64,000 bases of DNA, taken from contig CM075346.1 of the NCBI GenBank assembly GCA_037693485.1, positions 55,051,001 to 55,115,000 on the forward strand. The letters run 5' to 3'. The notes under the pieces were generated by a model. That model worked only from the letters and a program-made list of their open reading frames with translations. It was not told where the DNA came from and searched no databases. Shown here piece after piece: positions 22,462 through 34,312 of the stretch. The position numbers were made by a program, and so were the translations under genes. How positions within the stretch are numbered: the first letter of the stretch is position 1; each line of letters opens with the position of its first letter. Origin of the DNA: Kitagawia praeruptora. Its lineage: Eukaryota; Streptophyta; Magnoliopsida; Apiales; Apiaceae.

Positions 22462-23631
22462 ATGGCACCTAAGCGTCAACGAGGTAGTACTAGTACCCGT
22501 CCAACCTCGGATGAGGATGCTAGTGGAGATAATGGGGAGAAATTTGTGTCGGTGAAAGCTCAAAACGAGTATCATAAATTGATGGCGAGGTCGATTACTA
22601 AAGAAAGAGGGTTTTTGCCGGTCACCCATTCGGAGTTGGTCTGTATGATTCGAGGGCATGGTTTTCAGGGTTTGTGTAAGGCGCCTTCTCCGGTTCCTTT
22701 GGGTGTTGTTAGGGAGTTTTACGCTAATGCAAAAGTGAAGAAGAGTGGTATTTGTATGGTTCGAGGTAAGAAAGTAGACTATCGGGTGGATGCTATTCGT
22801 CAGATTTTGAGACAACCCCCGAAGCCAAGGGGGGTCGTAAATTGGGTAAAGAAGACTAGAGAGGATGTTGATTTGGATGCTATTGTGGCCGAGATTTGTG
22901 TACCGGGTATAGTTTGGAAATTAAGGTCGGGCACTTTTGAGCAGGTTACTTTTTCGGCCTTTGCTATGAACAAGTTCGCACGGGCGTGGGACTCGTTTAT
23001 TTGTGCTAACATTTTGCCTTCATCTCATCCGGCCGATGTGACTGTGCCGAGAGCCATTATTTTGTGGGGCATTCTTAAAGGCAAGTATATTGATGTGGTT
23101 AATTTAGTACATCAGAATATACTTCGGTTTTTGCGAAGTGGTGGACAGTCAGCTATTCCGCATGCTTCTATTGTAGCGGGTTTGTGTATGGAGGCCGGAG
23201 TTAGTTGGGATGCAGATGAGCCGTTGCAGATGCCGGGTAATCCGATTATTGATGCTACTATTGATGGGATGGGGGAATGGCCTGGCGGTGTTCCACATCA
23301 CCATGGTTTAGGTTATCAGGTTCATGGTACTGGTGAGGCGGGAGTGGATGTTCCTAGGGTTGATCGAGCAGGTCCTCGCCGTCGAGGTATTGATATGTCA
23401 GGGTTGGATGCTCATTTTCGCGGATTGACTAGGAGGTTGGATGCTATGACTAGGAGGATCGATGCTATGCATGTTAGCAACCGCCAGTATTCTGAGGATA
23501 TGGCTGTGGCGTTGAGTGCAGCTTTCCAGTCACCAGGTAGTGTGGTTCAGTGGCCGGTATATGGGGCTCGTACACCATATCCACCGCCAGATCCAGATTC
23601 ACCCGAGGAGGGTGATGATTTGGACGAGTAG
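22462..23631 (+). CDS. Athila ORF downstream of pol (env-position protein), 389 aa, intact
   Basis: Starts MAPKRQRGSTSTRPTSDEDA. I chose the ATG at 22462 because the longer open frame from 22336 would include untranslated leader that was also the L1 target site. The body resembles the plant-transposon-protein family often found in Athila-type elements (NEYHKLMARSITKERGFLP, then FANKF-like EFYANAKVKKSG and the VDYRVDAIRQIL block). A possible coiled or amphipathic repeat, LTRRLDAMTRRIDAMHV, lies near residue 325-341. No signal peptide or clear membrane segment is seen, so an envelope role is not supported. Unlike gag and pol of the same element it has no stop or shift. Function unknown. Confidence 0.7.
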   Translation: MAPKRQRGSTSTRPTSDEDASGDNGEKFVSVKAQNEYHKLMARSITKERGFLPVTHSELVCMIRGHGFQGLCKAPSPVPLGVVREFYANAKVKKSGICMVRGKKVDYRVDAIRQILRQPPKPRGVVNWVKKTREDVDLDAIVAEICVPGIVWKLRSGTFEQVTFSAFAMNKFARAWDSFICANILPSSHPADVTVPRAIILWGILKGKYIDVVNLVHQNILRFLRSGGQSAIPHASIVAGLCMEAGVSWDADEPLQMPGNPIIDATIDGMGEWPGGVPHHHGLGYQVHGTGEAGVDVPRVDRAGPRRRGIDMSGLDAHFRGLTRRLDAMTRRIDAMHVSNRQYSEDMAVALSAAFQSPGSVVQWPVYGARTPYPPPDPDSPEEGDDLDE

Positions 23632-24402
23632 GTATATTTTCTGCTATCCCTCGTATTTACTTCCATTCAATGAGGGCATTGAATATTTTAAGTTTGGGGG
23701 TGGTTTGGGGGATTAGTAGTTGTTTGTGTATTATGTGTTCATATAGGATATCATGTTTTGCATAATATAGGATATCATGTTTTGCATAGTAGTGGTAATT
23801 CATGCATGCTTGTTTGTATTATTTACGTTTGTTTCATATAGGACATTCTGTTTTTATTTTCGTATACCATCTGAGTTCATTTTAGTTGCATTTTCATGGC
23901 ATGCATTTTTCATGATCCCTTAAGACGAGCTAATTCTGATTGGTAGGTAGATGTCTAATTGAGTGTGGTAATGATGAGTAGAGGGTTGATTTATAGTTCC
24001 TATGAAATTGACTTGCATGTTACGGGAACAAAACTTTTACACAGTCTCATTGGGAGTTTTTGGGCTTGGTTAGGGTCATGCTTGTTTGGATGTTTTGAGA
24101 TTTAATCACTTGATTATATTTAGAATTTTCGTTATTCCCTTGATGGCATAGGAGCACAAAAGTCTAAGTTTGGGGGAAACCAGGGATTTCATGCTAGTTG
24201 TATTTGTTGTCAAATAATGGCTAGGTGTCAAATGGCTAGTAGCCGGCTCATATTTATATGAGTAGTCTAGGGTTGGAAATGAGAATTCTCATTCCAGATT
24301 GCATGAAAAAAAAAAATCCGAAAAAAAAGAGAAGAAAAAAGAAAAAAAAAAGTCAATAGTTAATTGTTAAATGCAAAATTAACCACGAGTGAGCTCTTTA
24401 AT
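23632..24402 (+). other. Athila 3' non-coding region up to the Copia insertion
   Basis: Contains AAGTTTGGGGG-type purine tracts (23680-23710 and near 24165), a short direct repeat of ATAGGATATCATGTTTTGCATA (about 23740-23790) and an A/G-rich run at 24304-24350. No ORF. It ends with TTAAT (24398-24402), the target of Copia-1. Confidence 0.6.
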
Positions 24403-25013
24403 TGTTAGGTCGAATACACAATATATATAATCAAGTACTGAATGAGTAAATAACAAGAACACACGTTTTAGTACTTAAAACTGTTTGGAATTAATAATTC
24501 CTCTCTCAGTGATGTAAAATATCACAGAGAGCTGCTCAGGTTACAATGAATGATATTCGTTCACAATGGATACCCTTCTAGGGTTAACCTAACTGTATTT
24601 ATAAGATATACAGCTACATACAATCGTTAATTGATTCTCCTAAAATTAAGCTATACAATTGATATCAATTACGATTGCTACACGTCTTCTAAGTCAACTC
24701 AATCTCTTTGACAGCTATCCAATCTTCAAAGATATTGCTTCCATATTAATCTTGAATTATTCTTCAAACTCTGTTGACTTGTAGACGCTTCCAGTAGACA
24801 CACTTTAGCAAACTCTGTTGCTCTCCTAGCCAGCAGTGTTTGCGCTTCCTTGTGTTCAGCTAGCAGTGTTTACGCTTTCTTCTGTCAGCGTTTGCGCCTC
24901 CAGCTATCAGCGTATACTCAGACTCTGCTACGACTGCTTTCAATAACAAGTTAAACTCTTTTTACCTGTAACATTTAAACACTGATATTAAATCACATCA
25001 ATTATATCTAACA
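24403..25013 (-). repeat. Copia-1 3' LTR (611 bp)
   Basis: Starts TGTTAGGTCG and ends ATCTAACA. By eye it differs from the LTR at 58376-58986 at about five positions, mostly near 24784-24835, suggesting a fairly young insertion. A TATTTATAAG stretch (24596-24605), which reads CTTATAAATA on the minus strand, is a likely TATA box. Imperfect repeats of an AGCAGTGTTTGCGCTT-like unit lie at about 24831-24915. Confidence 0.95.
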
Positions 25014-25025
25014 ATCTCCCCCAAC
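25014..25025 (-). other. Copia-1 polypurine tract
   Basis: ATCTCCCCCAAC on the + strand reads GTTGGGGGAGAT on the minus strand, directly before the 3' LTR. Confidence 0.85.
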
Positions 25026-25168
25026 TTGTTCATTAGAAAAATGTACAAGTTCACAGTAATTGATGATGTCAAAACAATCAAATAAAAACACAGTGTTTAA
25101 CATATATTCAGAGTTTAATCTTGACTTAACAAAATCTACAGAAAATTCAAATTACTTACAAATTCTGT

Positions 25169-28100
25169 CTACCTAACCTCCTCAAGATCTGGAGTTGTTC
25201 TGAGATAGTTGATCAACAATCTTCTCTCAGCATTTTCAAGTTCAATCTGCATAGCTTCCTTGATCTCTCTTAATTCTGGATCATTCTCATCAGTTTGAAA
25301 GATAGCAGCTCTTAGATCATAGATTTTATTTCTCCTCATCTGATTACCCAGTCTAATGAATTTGACTTCCTCTGATTGAGAATTAAAATCAAGAACTGTA
25401 ATCCCCAGATCAGTCTTTAATTTAGCAGTTCCTTTCTTCATCTCTACAAGATTTCCATTCCAATCTCTGTATTTAGGAACATACTTTTCAGTAGTCTTTG
25501 ATCCTGTAATGACTTTGGCTTTCTGCATATATTCCCTTATAGAATTAGCAATAAGCTGTGTTTGTCAATTTCTGACTCTGAATATATGCAGAACATACTG
25601 AAGTTCTTCAAATAACTTTAGCTTGATTGCTTCTTCATTCACTCTATACACTGTTCCATCTGTCATAAAGTATAACAGAAAGTGAATATTTAAGCTCCTT
25701 TGATGAACTAGTTGAACTGATTCCAACTTGTCTAGATTTTCTTGAGTAATACCAGAACCAAGAGAGACAAGTGCAGAAGGATCTCTTGGACTATTACTAA
25801 CTCTCAAATCTCTTCTTGAACCTAAGCCAGAAGTATTCCTGCCTGGTGGCTTTCCTGAACAAGCAACATTATGTTGATAACCACCAGTCACTCCTGTTTG
25901 TTCTTGAACTGGAATCTTTGGCCTAGAAAACCCAGGTAAAGGTTTACTTTGAGTCTATACAACTTGTGTGGCAACAGAGGTTGTAACTATCATTTTACTT
26001 TTGCTCTCTTCACCCATTACCCCTTTTAGCTTCAACTTAGCATCAAGAGAAGACTTTCTTACCAACTTTCCTTCTTCTTCTTCTTCTTGAATACCAGATA
26101 ATTTCTCTTTTATTTCAATCCCTTTCATTGCAGGCTTTGAAGCTCTAACAGTCTTCTTTCCTTTCTTGGACTTTAGTGCTTTTAAATGCTCTTTTTGCAA
26201 CAGCTTTTCTTCAGATTGTATGTCCTCAAGTGTAGCCTCAGCATTTTCTTCACGAAAGATTTTAGCAGCCAACTCTTCATCTGTTTGTGGATTGTCAGTA
26301 AATGACAAATCCTTTTGCTTTGAAGTAGAAGTACTCTGAAGATTTGTATCTGCCACCACATTTTGCTTTGACCTTGTAGACCTTCCATGTCCATGTCTTG
26401 GATTTGCACTTCTTAATCCCTTATCAGCATTGGCACCTTCTTCATCCAGATGATCCTTCTTTAACAGAGTTTGAGTTTGCTTACACTTAGTTTTAGCAAG
26501 TCTCTCCCCCTTTTTGACATCATCACCATCTGGAATCAGAATTGAGGTGATTAACTCAAGAGAGTTTGCAATAGAATCAACCTTCTCTATCAGCAAAAGC
26601 TGATTCTGTTCAACTTTGCTCAATCTGTCATTAAGATTCTCTTGAGCTTTGGAGAATTGTTGAAAAAGCTTAGAATTAGCTCGTTGAGATTTCTCCTCAT
26701 GAGTAGCAACCTCTGTTCGAAGATCAACAATGGCCTTCTGATTATCATCAAATCTGTGATTCAAGGACTTGATCTGAATCACTGTTCCTTGCAGACAAGT
26801 GAAAATATCAGGATTTGAAATCTTTGAAGAATTTGCCTTGAGAAAGGTAGCTGCTCTACCAGGAGGAAAAATACAATCTGACTTGTACCAATCTACAGTT
26901 TGCTGTGCCAAGTAATTATCATCAATTTCATTAGTAGAAGGTCCAGCAAAGTCTGGTTTTTCTCCTGTTTTCTGACCATCAGATTGAAATTGGTTTTTAT
27001 GAGCTTCTGTACTCCTTTCTTCAAAAGAATCACTGACAGAAACATCAGTAGGTGCAACTGAAGCAATGTCCTCATCTTGAGCAGCAACTGGTTCTTGAAC
27101 AACCTGTTTTCCTTTATCATCTTGAATATGCTCTGAAGAAATAACTTTCTCTGGTTGATCAATCTCCTTACCATGATCAGAAACATGATGTGCATCAGAG
27201 TTTAATTCTATGTGTGATGAAACCTCAGTGTCTTCCAGGACAAGAGTAGGCCCATCTGCAACACCAGTATCAACAGAGTGTGTAACCTCCATGGGTGTTG
27301 GAGTAGATGCTTCATTATCAAAAGAAAATGGAGTTTCATCAAACTCTTCCATTGTAGGCAATGCATCTCTAACATCTTCATTAGTTTGAACCTTAGCAAG
27401 TTCTGGTTCAGCAATCTTGAAACCTGATTCTTCTATAGTAGGTTCGATGATAACCTCTGTCTCACCAGTAGGAATATCACGAGAAAGTTTCTCTTGAGCC
27501 TCAACAACTTGCTCATCATCATCAGAATCTGTAAGAATCAGCCTTCTCTTCTTTGCTTGAGGCACTTCAATCATTTCTTCTTCTTCACTAGAACTTTCCT
27601 CAACTGGTGGTGATGAAGGCCTATTTGCCCTTTTAATGAATCTTCTGGAATAAACAGCTCTAGGAGATGTCTGTTTAGCCTTGGAATGTTTTGTGTTAAG
27701 GGCAGTATGCTTCTTCCTTTTTGGTTTAGATGTTGGTTGAGGTTGAGTAGTAGTGACAGGGTTTGTTGGCTCAGGGTTTATTGGTTCAGGTTGTCTTTGT
27801 GGTGATGTAGTAGGTACAGTGTTTGTTGGTGTTGGCTCAGGTGATTGTACAGGATGAGAGTGTATAGTTTCAGTGTGGTCAGTGGCTAAAGGTTCAGGCA
27901 TATTTTGTGTTTCTGGTTGTTGTGTTTGGTGTGGTTCATGTTGTGGTGATTGGGAATCTTGTGGTTGGTTGAGAAAGTTCTGCAAGGCAAGTGGCAAAAC
28001 AAAAGCAGGTAAATCTTTACCAACATCTTTAGTAGTCATATCAGAGAATATTCTCTTATTGACTCTAAAAGGTTGAATCACATCAGCTGCATCAACTTCT

Positions 28101-28750
28101 AACCCAGGTACACAGGCATTGAACAAAAGTTGACAAAATCTAGCAAAATAAACTGTAGTAGACTCTGACAACTTATCACCTAAGTTCATTAGCACATATC
28201 GACCAAAATCAAAATTACTGCCATAGAGTAGAGAATACCCAATTTGCAGACTATCCATTGGAATGGCATCCCAGTTGGTGACTTTCTTCTGGAATGTCCT
28301 GGTGATACAGTCGAAGAAAAAATTCCATTCCTTTCTAAGATTCGGCCTCCTCACACTGCCCAGATTTGTAAGAGATTCCATATACCCAATCTCTGTTAAC
28401 ATTTCTCTCAAGTTCTGTTCTGAAATAATAGCATACGATGTGTGTGTGTCGAAGTCCAAGGTCTCTCGAACAGTTTGTGGAGTTATCACAAACTCTTGTT
28501 CATCATGAGTGAAGATGATAGACGGAGTTCCATTCTCTTCTCCATCTATATACCTTGATTTTTGCCAGAAAGTGACAACCTGAGAAGCAGATAGAGTAGC
28601 AGGTTCAATCAACGCTTGCCCAACCTCAGAGTCACGAAGAAAATTTTGCATTAGGTGAAACGCTTCAGGAGCACGGTCGTTCTCAAGTAGAGCTGCAAAA
28701 TTGTTAGGCACAAAACGAAGACCAAACGAAGTAAAAGGTTTTGTTGCCAT
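25169..28750 (-). pseudogene. Copia-1 extra 3' ORF, about 1190 codons, two in-frame stops
   Basis: One reading frame from ATG 28750 to 25169, broken by TAG at 25955 and TGA at 25565. It starts MATKPFTSFGLRFVPNNFAA. The first 250 residues form a compact domain (FWQKSRYIDGEENG, FVITPQTVRETLDF, RRPNLRKEWNFFFDCITRTF, LQIGYSLLYGSNFDFGRYV). A Pro/Thr/Gln-rich and acidic linker follows (about 265-620), then a probable coiled coil (FSKAQENLNDRLSKVEQNQLLLIEKVDSI shortened here, about 700-735) and a Lys/Glu-rich part. It lies between RNase H and the 3' LTR, where Sirevirus-type elements carry env-like ORFs. No signal peptide or membrane segment is evident. Role unknown. Confidence 0.75.
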
Positions 28751-30501
28751 TAGATCAAGAAATAAGCAAAAAATTGACTGTGAAAGTGATAAGTAAGAAA
28801 GGTGTTTGTGAAAATGTCAAAGTGAAAAACAAAGGAGGACTGTGTTTTTGGTAAAGTGAATATGAGTGGTTATGGAGTGATAGGAACAAAACAAATGATT
28901 TGAGTAATAAAAAAAACTCAATCGTTTTTACATTGAAAACACGCAACTGTTCCTAGAATAGTGTGAAAGTGGTACATAATGATGAGTGAGTGGGTGAAAG
29001 TGGGACACGTGTCAAACATGCAGCGAATCACTTAATCACGCGCAGTAAAAGTCATTATTACTGCTGTCTTTCCTATTATCAAGACACTTTACCACAAAAT
29101 ACACTCATTAACAGTTGTCAAACACTCTATTTACTCCAAAATTTTCAAATTATCTTAATGAAAATTTACCTTAGAGTACGGAACACAATCCATCAGTGTT
29201 TGTCAAATTTTCAAACTTTATCACTAAAACCCTTTCAAAAATGCACAGTCGTAAATATTTTGTGTGTGTGTAGCAGAGGTTACCAAATCAATTTTTATAG
29301 CATCTAATATTTCATAAAATCCATAAATCAAATCAATAAACGCTTAATGCACAAACTCTCATATTAGACACGGAGTATGTGATGAATGCTAAACTCTGTA
29401 GTTCCTTAAATACAGAAATCTGAATAACCCTTTTCCCACTGATGTTCATGATTATCCAAGTAAGCACACAGTCATTATAGACAAAAAGATCAGGAGATAG
29501 ACATCAAAGCATCATTCAATGAGTTACATGTCAAGGATTTCCTCACAAACTCTCAAAGCACACAAGTGTTTAGGTGAAGTGTTTTCTCTCAAATTCAATC
29601 AGTAAAAGCAGATACTTCCATAGGCTTGAATTTCCACCAGATCTATACTACTTTGATTACATATATGCACAAATCAAAAGGACTTTATTCAGGGTTGTAA
29701 TGTAGTAAGATCAAACAGATGAGAAGAGATGTTTTTAAAATGAGTGAATTTCGAACTGAACAATTTAACAGACCAAAGTGTTCAGTCACACTGTTAGTAC
29801 ATATTTGTACAAGATGATCAGTATATATATCCCTTTTTTTTTTAATATATATATACTGAGTAAACTTTTTTTTTCTTGAGAAACACTCACCTGCTTGCAT
29901 TTGATTTTCCAAAAGAATATAACTGCTCTTAATACTTCAGAGTTTAAGAAAAATGAGCAGTTAATTAGGCTCAAAGGGGTTTACTAATGGTGGTATTTAT
30001 GAACAGTGTTTGAAGAAAGATGGTAAATCCTAGTGCCTTTATCATTTTCATGCACACACATATCATGTAGTCTCAAACTGGTTTAATACAAGTTCTAGAG
30101 CAACATACTCACTGATGAACATCACACATCAATAAAATTTGATTGATATAAAATGTATCAATCACTTATTTGGCTCAAAATCTCACAGGGTACTGACATG
30201 AATTGTTCCTCACCAAACTAAACAATGACCCATCTCAAGTTTTAAAAATTTTCACAAGTACAAACAAGGAATCATCAAGAACTATGTATGTCTTGGAAAC
30301 AGAGTGTTACTAATCAGACTTTAGAGTTCATCAATATCAGAAGTTATGCATGAGAAGCAATGCACACAGTATTCATAGACTCAGAGTTTAGGACCAAATA
30401 AACTAAGAGATGCTCTAAATATGAAACAGTATCATGCTGTGTTAACTTACTGCACAATTTCTGATTAGATCACAGTGACTCAGAAAGAATCTTGATTTAT
30501 T
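28751..30501 (-). other. Copia-1 spacer between RNase H and the 3' ORF
   Basis: Non-coding, AT-rich, with many AGAGTTT, CACAGAGTT and TCATCA-like fragments. A (T)n-ATATATATATA stretch sits near 29836-29860. No ORF worth calling. The other half of this spacer lies right of NA-4 at 39742-40005. Confidence 0.6.
30484..30501. repeat. Target-site duplication of NA-4, left copy
   Basis: AAAGAATCTTGATTTATT here and at 39724-39741. The leading A's merge with the poly(A) of NA-4, so the certain core is GAATCTTGATTTATT. Removing everything between restores continuous Copia spacer. Confidence 0.85.
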
Positions 30502-30519
30502 AAAAAAGACAATGAGAGT

Positions 30520-30535
30520 CTAGAGAGAGAAACTC
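30520..30535. repeat. Target-site duplication of L1-2, left copy
   Basis: CTAGAGAGAGAAACTC here and at 36390-36405 flank L1-2. The target is the 5' leader of NA-4. Confidence 0.9.
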
Positions 30536-30708
30536 TTTTTTTTTTTTTTTTTGCTAATTAAAAGAATTTATACCAAAGGAAACAGCTAATACATATCTAG
30601 GGGCGTACCCCGCGAGACAACATCCATGCTAAAGCTAGAAATCAACATGATACAAAGAATAAGAAGGTAAACCCTACTCAACGTTACAGATGTACCTAGC
30701 CTATTCTT

Positions 30709-33700
30709 TTACATGATAAATAAGAGGATGGTCGGGTCATTCCGAACCCAACCCTTAAACAAGCTACATGAGAACAGTTTCTCACGCACCATACGTCTTA
30801 TCTCACTGCTAACCACTGATGTAGGGTGGCCAGGACCATGGTTGTGCATACGGAAGTTACGCTCTTTCCAGACATGATAAATTGTTGTGCTAAAAAATAG
30901 TTGGGCAATTGATTCCTCCTTTGCCCCTAGCTGAGTAGCAGTGCAGTTGCCTGACTGACAATTGGACCAGTTACGAGAGAAACGAAATGGCATAGACCTG
31001 CTAATAATATCAAAGTATGGGCTAGCAGTGAAAATGTGGCTAATCGATTCATCATCCACCCCACACAAGACACATTTTTGATCAACCTGCATTCCAAACA
31101 GAAGCATTCTATCCTTCGTGAGGAGCCTGTTTTTGATGGCTAACCATGTGATGAATGAGCATTTCGGGATATTGAATTTTCCCCAGACCATGTTTAACCA
31201 CTGGACATAGCTTCCCTTAACCCGCATGGAGGACCAAATAGTGGACAATTTGACATGCTTTGGAAGCATTCCATCCCACAAAATGGAATCAGACTTATGG
31301 ATTTGGATATGTTGCACCATCCTTCTAATTTCAATCACATCATTATGGTTCGAAGATGGTAAGTCCCAAGTCCCATTTCGGAGGTAGACATTGATACTGA
31401 CTGAACTAGTGGACTCAGCTGTAGATACAATGGAAGGGGCAATATCTAGAAGGAGCTTATTTTGGACCCAAGGATCATGCCAGAAGAGAAAGTCAGAGTT
31501 TTCTCCTATGTTATAGTGTACATACTGAAGGGCTCGCGGCCTCGCCTTGAACAGTTTCCTTACAATCCAACATGAGCGATATGGCATTTTGGAAGTCCAG
31601 AATTCCTTCTTTGCCAGCAAAGCTTTATGGAACCATGCTATCCATAGAGAGTTAGAGGTGGGCTGAATGATGCGCCACAGCTGAAAAAGAATGGCTGCTT
31701 CATTCCATTCAAAAATATTCCGAATGCCAAGACCCCCTTCTGCTTTTGGTTTGCAACACTCCTCCCATCCAACTTTATATTGACACTTCCCATCTGATTT
31801 GTAGAAACCTCCCCAGAGGAATTTGAAAAATAGGGCATTGATCTTTTTTAGGATCCCTTTCGGAAGGAAGAGAAACATACTCCAGTATCCCACAATGCTG
31901 ACCAGTATGGCTTTGATCAGTTGGAGACGCCCTGCAAAATTAAGAAATCTAGTTGTCCACATCTCCATTTTGCTGCACAGTCTACTAATCAGAGTCTGGC
32001 AATCATTCTTGTTGAGCTTTCCTGTGATAAGAGGGAGCCCCAGGTAAGTGATGGGCATATGACCTCTTTGAAACCCTGAGTGAGAAAGAATAGCATCAGT
32101 CACATCCTGTCTAACATTAGCAAAGAAGCATGTAGTTTTGGAGATGTTTGGCTTTAGATTCAAACAGGTTGAGAATAGCTTGATCCCATCCAGGAGAGCC
32201 GAGACTGACCTAAGATCACCATGACTAAACAGAAAAACATCATCAGCAAAAATAATGTGATTTAGCTTTACTTCCTTAGTTCTCCAATGGAATTTGAAGT
32301 TAGGGTCCGCAGTCTTCTTATCCAGGCATGCTGAGAGAGCCTCCATGACAATCACGAACAGATAAGGGGATAGAGGATCCCCCTGTCTGAGGCCAGATTC
32401 CCCTTTGAAAAACCCTTCCAAACTGCCATTCAACTTTACAGAAAACATTGTTGAAGTGATACATTTTTCCAGCCACTTAATGTATTGAGTGGGAAACCTC
32501 ATTTTCCCCATGATTGCAAACAGGAAATTCCAGTTTAGGGAGTCAAAAGCCTTATGAATGTCTAGCTTTATAGCACATCGAGACTGACCTGAATTACCAT
32601 TATAGTCCTTGCATAATGCTTGAGCAAGGAAAATATTGTCACCAATGGATCTCCTAGCTACAAAAGCAGATTGTACCGGGGAAATGATGGAGGGAAGCAC
32701 GGCTTTAAGCCTCTTGGCTAGCATAGAAGAGATGCATTTATACAGTACATTACAACAGGAGATTGGTCTAAAGTGTTGCATTTCAGATGGGTTAGGCTGT
32801 TTAGGAACTAAACATATGGAAGCAGCATTTATTACTCTAGGCAAGTGCAATGTGTTAAAGAAATGCATGATACCTTTAGTCACATCGTTTCCTACCAAGT
32901 GCCAAACAACCAAGTAGAATTCGACTGTGAACCCATCTGGCCCAGGGCTCTTGTTCTTAGCCATTCTTTTTAATGTGCTCAGTACTTCACTCTCAGAAAA
33001 AGGGGCAGCCATAAGGTTGACCTGGGAATCAGAGAGAGAAGGTAGAGGAATATCATTAGGAAAATCTGCTACCTCAGATGATTTTCCCAGAATATTTTTA
33101 TAGAAATCCGTTGCAACTTTAGCCATGTCTGCATGAGAAGAGTGCGAGACTCCCTCCGAGTCGGTGAGGGTAGTAATCTTGTTAGTGTTCCAGTTCCCTC
33201 TGCAAGAATTATAGAAAAACTTACTATTGCCATCTCCAAGTTTAAGCCACTGAATTCTGGATTTCTGCTTTAAAAACTGCTCCTCTAGCCTTAAAGCTGC
33301 TAAATAATTCTCAATAAATTCCTTTTCTTCCTCAAAGTAAGCAGCAGTAGGGTTTGCAGGCATTGAGTCCTGGAACTGAGAGAGTGCATCCCGAGACTGG
33401 ATTACTAGGTTGTGAATATCCCCCATCTTTCTGTTTAGTTCCTTTAGAGCCACCTTTACATTCTTGAGTTTCGATGTTAGGATGAACCAAGGATTCCCCT
33501 CAACCTCTAAGGACCATGCTTTCTCCACTGTTTCCAAGAAGTCTGGATTATCAATAAGGTGATTAAAAAACTGATAGGGCTTCGCTCCAGAGGAGAAACT
33601 AGTGCCAAGTGAAGTAACAGCAGGGCAATGATCAGATAAGCCCCGAGACATGAACTCCACCGTCGAGCAAGGGAACACTGAATGCCATTCCGGGTTTACT

Positions 33701-34305
33701 AACACACGATCTAATTTTCTGAATTTTGGCTGAGAGATATTGCTATCCCACCATGTGAAGAAGTGGCCTGAATACCGGAGATCGGTGAGGCCATTAGCAA
33801 GCAGGAACTGTTTAAACTCCTTCATTCCAGCAGTCCAATCTAAGGACCCTCCTTGTTTTTCATCAATACTAATACACGAGTTGAAGTCACCACATAGAGC
33901 CCATGCTGTGCCATTCAAACCCTGCGCAATTCCCACCAAATCAGACCATAGTGGTCTACGGTCAATCATATCATTAAGGCCATACACCAAAGAGATAACA
34001 AAAGTTGTATTGCTCTCAAGAAGGGTAACAGAGCATGTGATATGTTGAGAAGAAGAAGCAAGAACCAAAATTTTCCATATAGAGGGATTCCACCCCAGCC
34101 ATATACGGCCTCCCGGATGATGATCATAGTTAAAGCACCACTGAAACCGTGGATTAATGGTCCGAGAGATAATCCTAGCAACGTCAGTTTGGACATGTGT
34201 TTCCAATAGACCTACCAGGGACAGTTTATTTTTAAAGATGAAGTCCCTGATAAAACCAACTTTATTATTAAGGCCTCTAACGTTGTAGGAACAAAAAATA
34301 GTCAT
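30709..34305 (-). CDS. L1 ORF2: endonuclease-reverse transcriptase, 1198 aa, intact
   Basis: Same length and domain order as the copy at 16681-20277: endonuclease (SYNVRGLN, LLETHVQ, GDFNS, LSDHCPA), RT (SPGPDGFTVEFY, LRQGDPLSPYLFV, FADDVFLFS) and C-terminal Cys/His region (CVLCGVDDESISHIF). One Cys of the following block is altered: the other copy has TACQFFD, this one TASPYFD. The ATG at 34305 lies 7 nt after the ORF1 stop. No stop or shift is seen, so the enzyme may be active if the substitutions are tolerated. Confidence 0.95.
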   Translation of the reverse strand: MTIFCSYNVRGLNNKVGFIRDFIFKNKLSLVGLLETHVQTDVARIISRTINPRFQWCFNYDHHPGGRIWLGWNPSIWKILVLASSSQHITCSVTLLESNTTFVISLVYGLNDMIDRRPLWSDLVGIAQGLNGTAWALCGDFNSCISIDEKQGGSLDWTAGMKEFKQFLLANGLTDLRYSGHFFTWWDSNISQPKFRKLDRVLVNPEWHSVFPCSTVEFMSRGLSDHCPAVTSLGTSFSSGAKPYQFFNHLIDNPDFLETVEKAWSLEVEGNPWFILTSKLKNVKVALKELNRKMGDIHNLVIQSRDALSQFQDSMPANPTAAYFEEEKEFIENYLAALRLEEQFLKQKSRIQWLKLGDGNSKFFYNSCRGNWNTNKITTLTDSEGVSHSSHADMAKVATDFYKNILGKSSEVADFPNDIPLPSLSDSQVNLMAAPFSESEVLSTLKRMAKNKSPGPDGFTVEFYLVVWHLVGNDVTKGIMHFFNTLHLPRVINAASICLVPKQPNPSEMQHFRPISCCNVLYKCISSMLAKRLKAVLPSIISPVQSAFVARRSIGDNIFLAQALCKDYNGNSGQSRCAIKLDIHKAFDSLNWNFLFAIMGKMRFPTQYIKWLEKCITSTMFSVKLNGSLEGFFKGESGLRQGDPLSPYLFVIVMEALSACLDKKTADPNFKFHWRTKEVKLNHIIFADDVFLFSHGDLRSVSALLDGIKLFSTCLNLKPNISKTTCFFANVRQDVTDAILSHSGFQRGHMPITYLGLPLITGKLNKNDCQTLISRLCSKMEMWTTRFLNFAGRLQLIKAILVSIVGYWSMFLFLPKGILKKINALFFKFLWGGFYKSDGKCQYKVGWEECCKPKAEGGLGIRNIFEWNEAAILFQLWRIIQPTSNSLWIAWFHKALLAKKEFWTSKMPYRSCWIVRKLFKARPRALQYVHYNIGENSDFLFWHDPWVQNKLLLDIAPSIVSTAESTSSVSINVYLRNGTWDLPSSNHNDVIEIRRMVQHIQIHKSDSILWDGMLPKHVKLSTIWSSMRVKGSYVQWLNMVWGKFNIPKCSFITWLAIKNRLLTKDRMLLFGMQVDQKCVLCGVDDESISHIFTASPYFDIISRSMPFRFSRNWSNCQSGNCTATQLGAKEESIAQLFFSTTIYHVWKERNFRMHNHGPGHPTSVVSSEIRRMVREKLFSCSLFKGWVRNDPTILLFIM

Positions 34306-34312
34306 AATGGAT

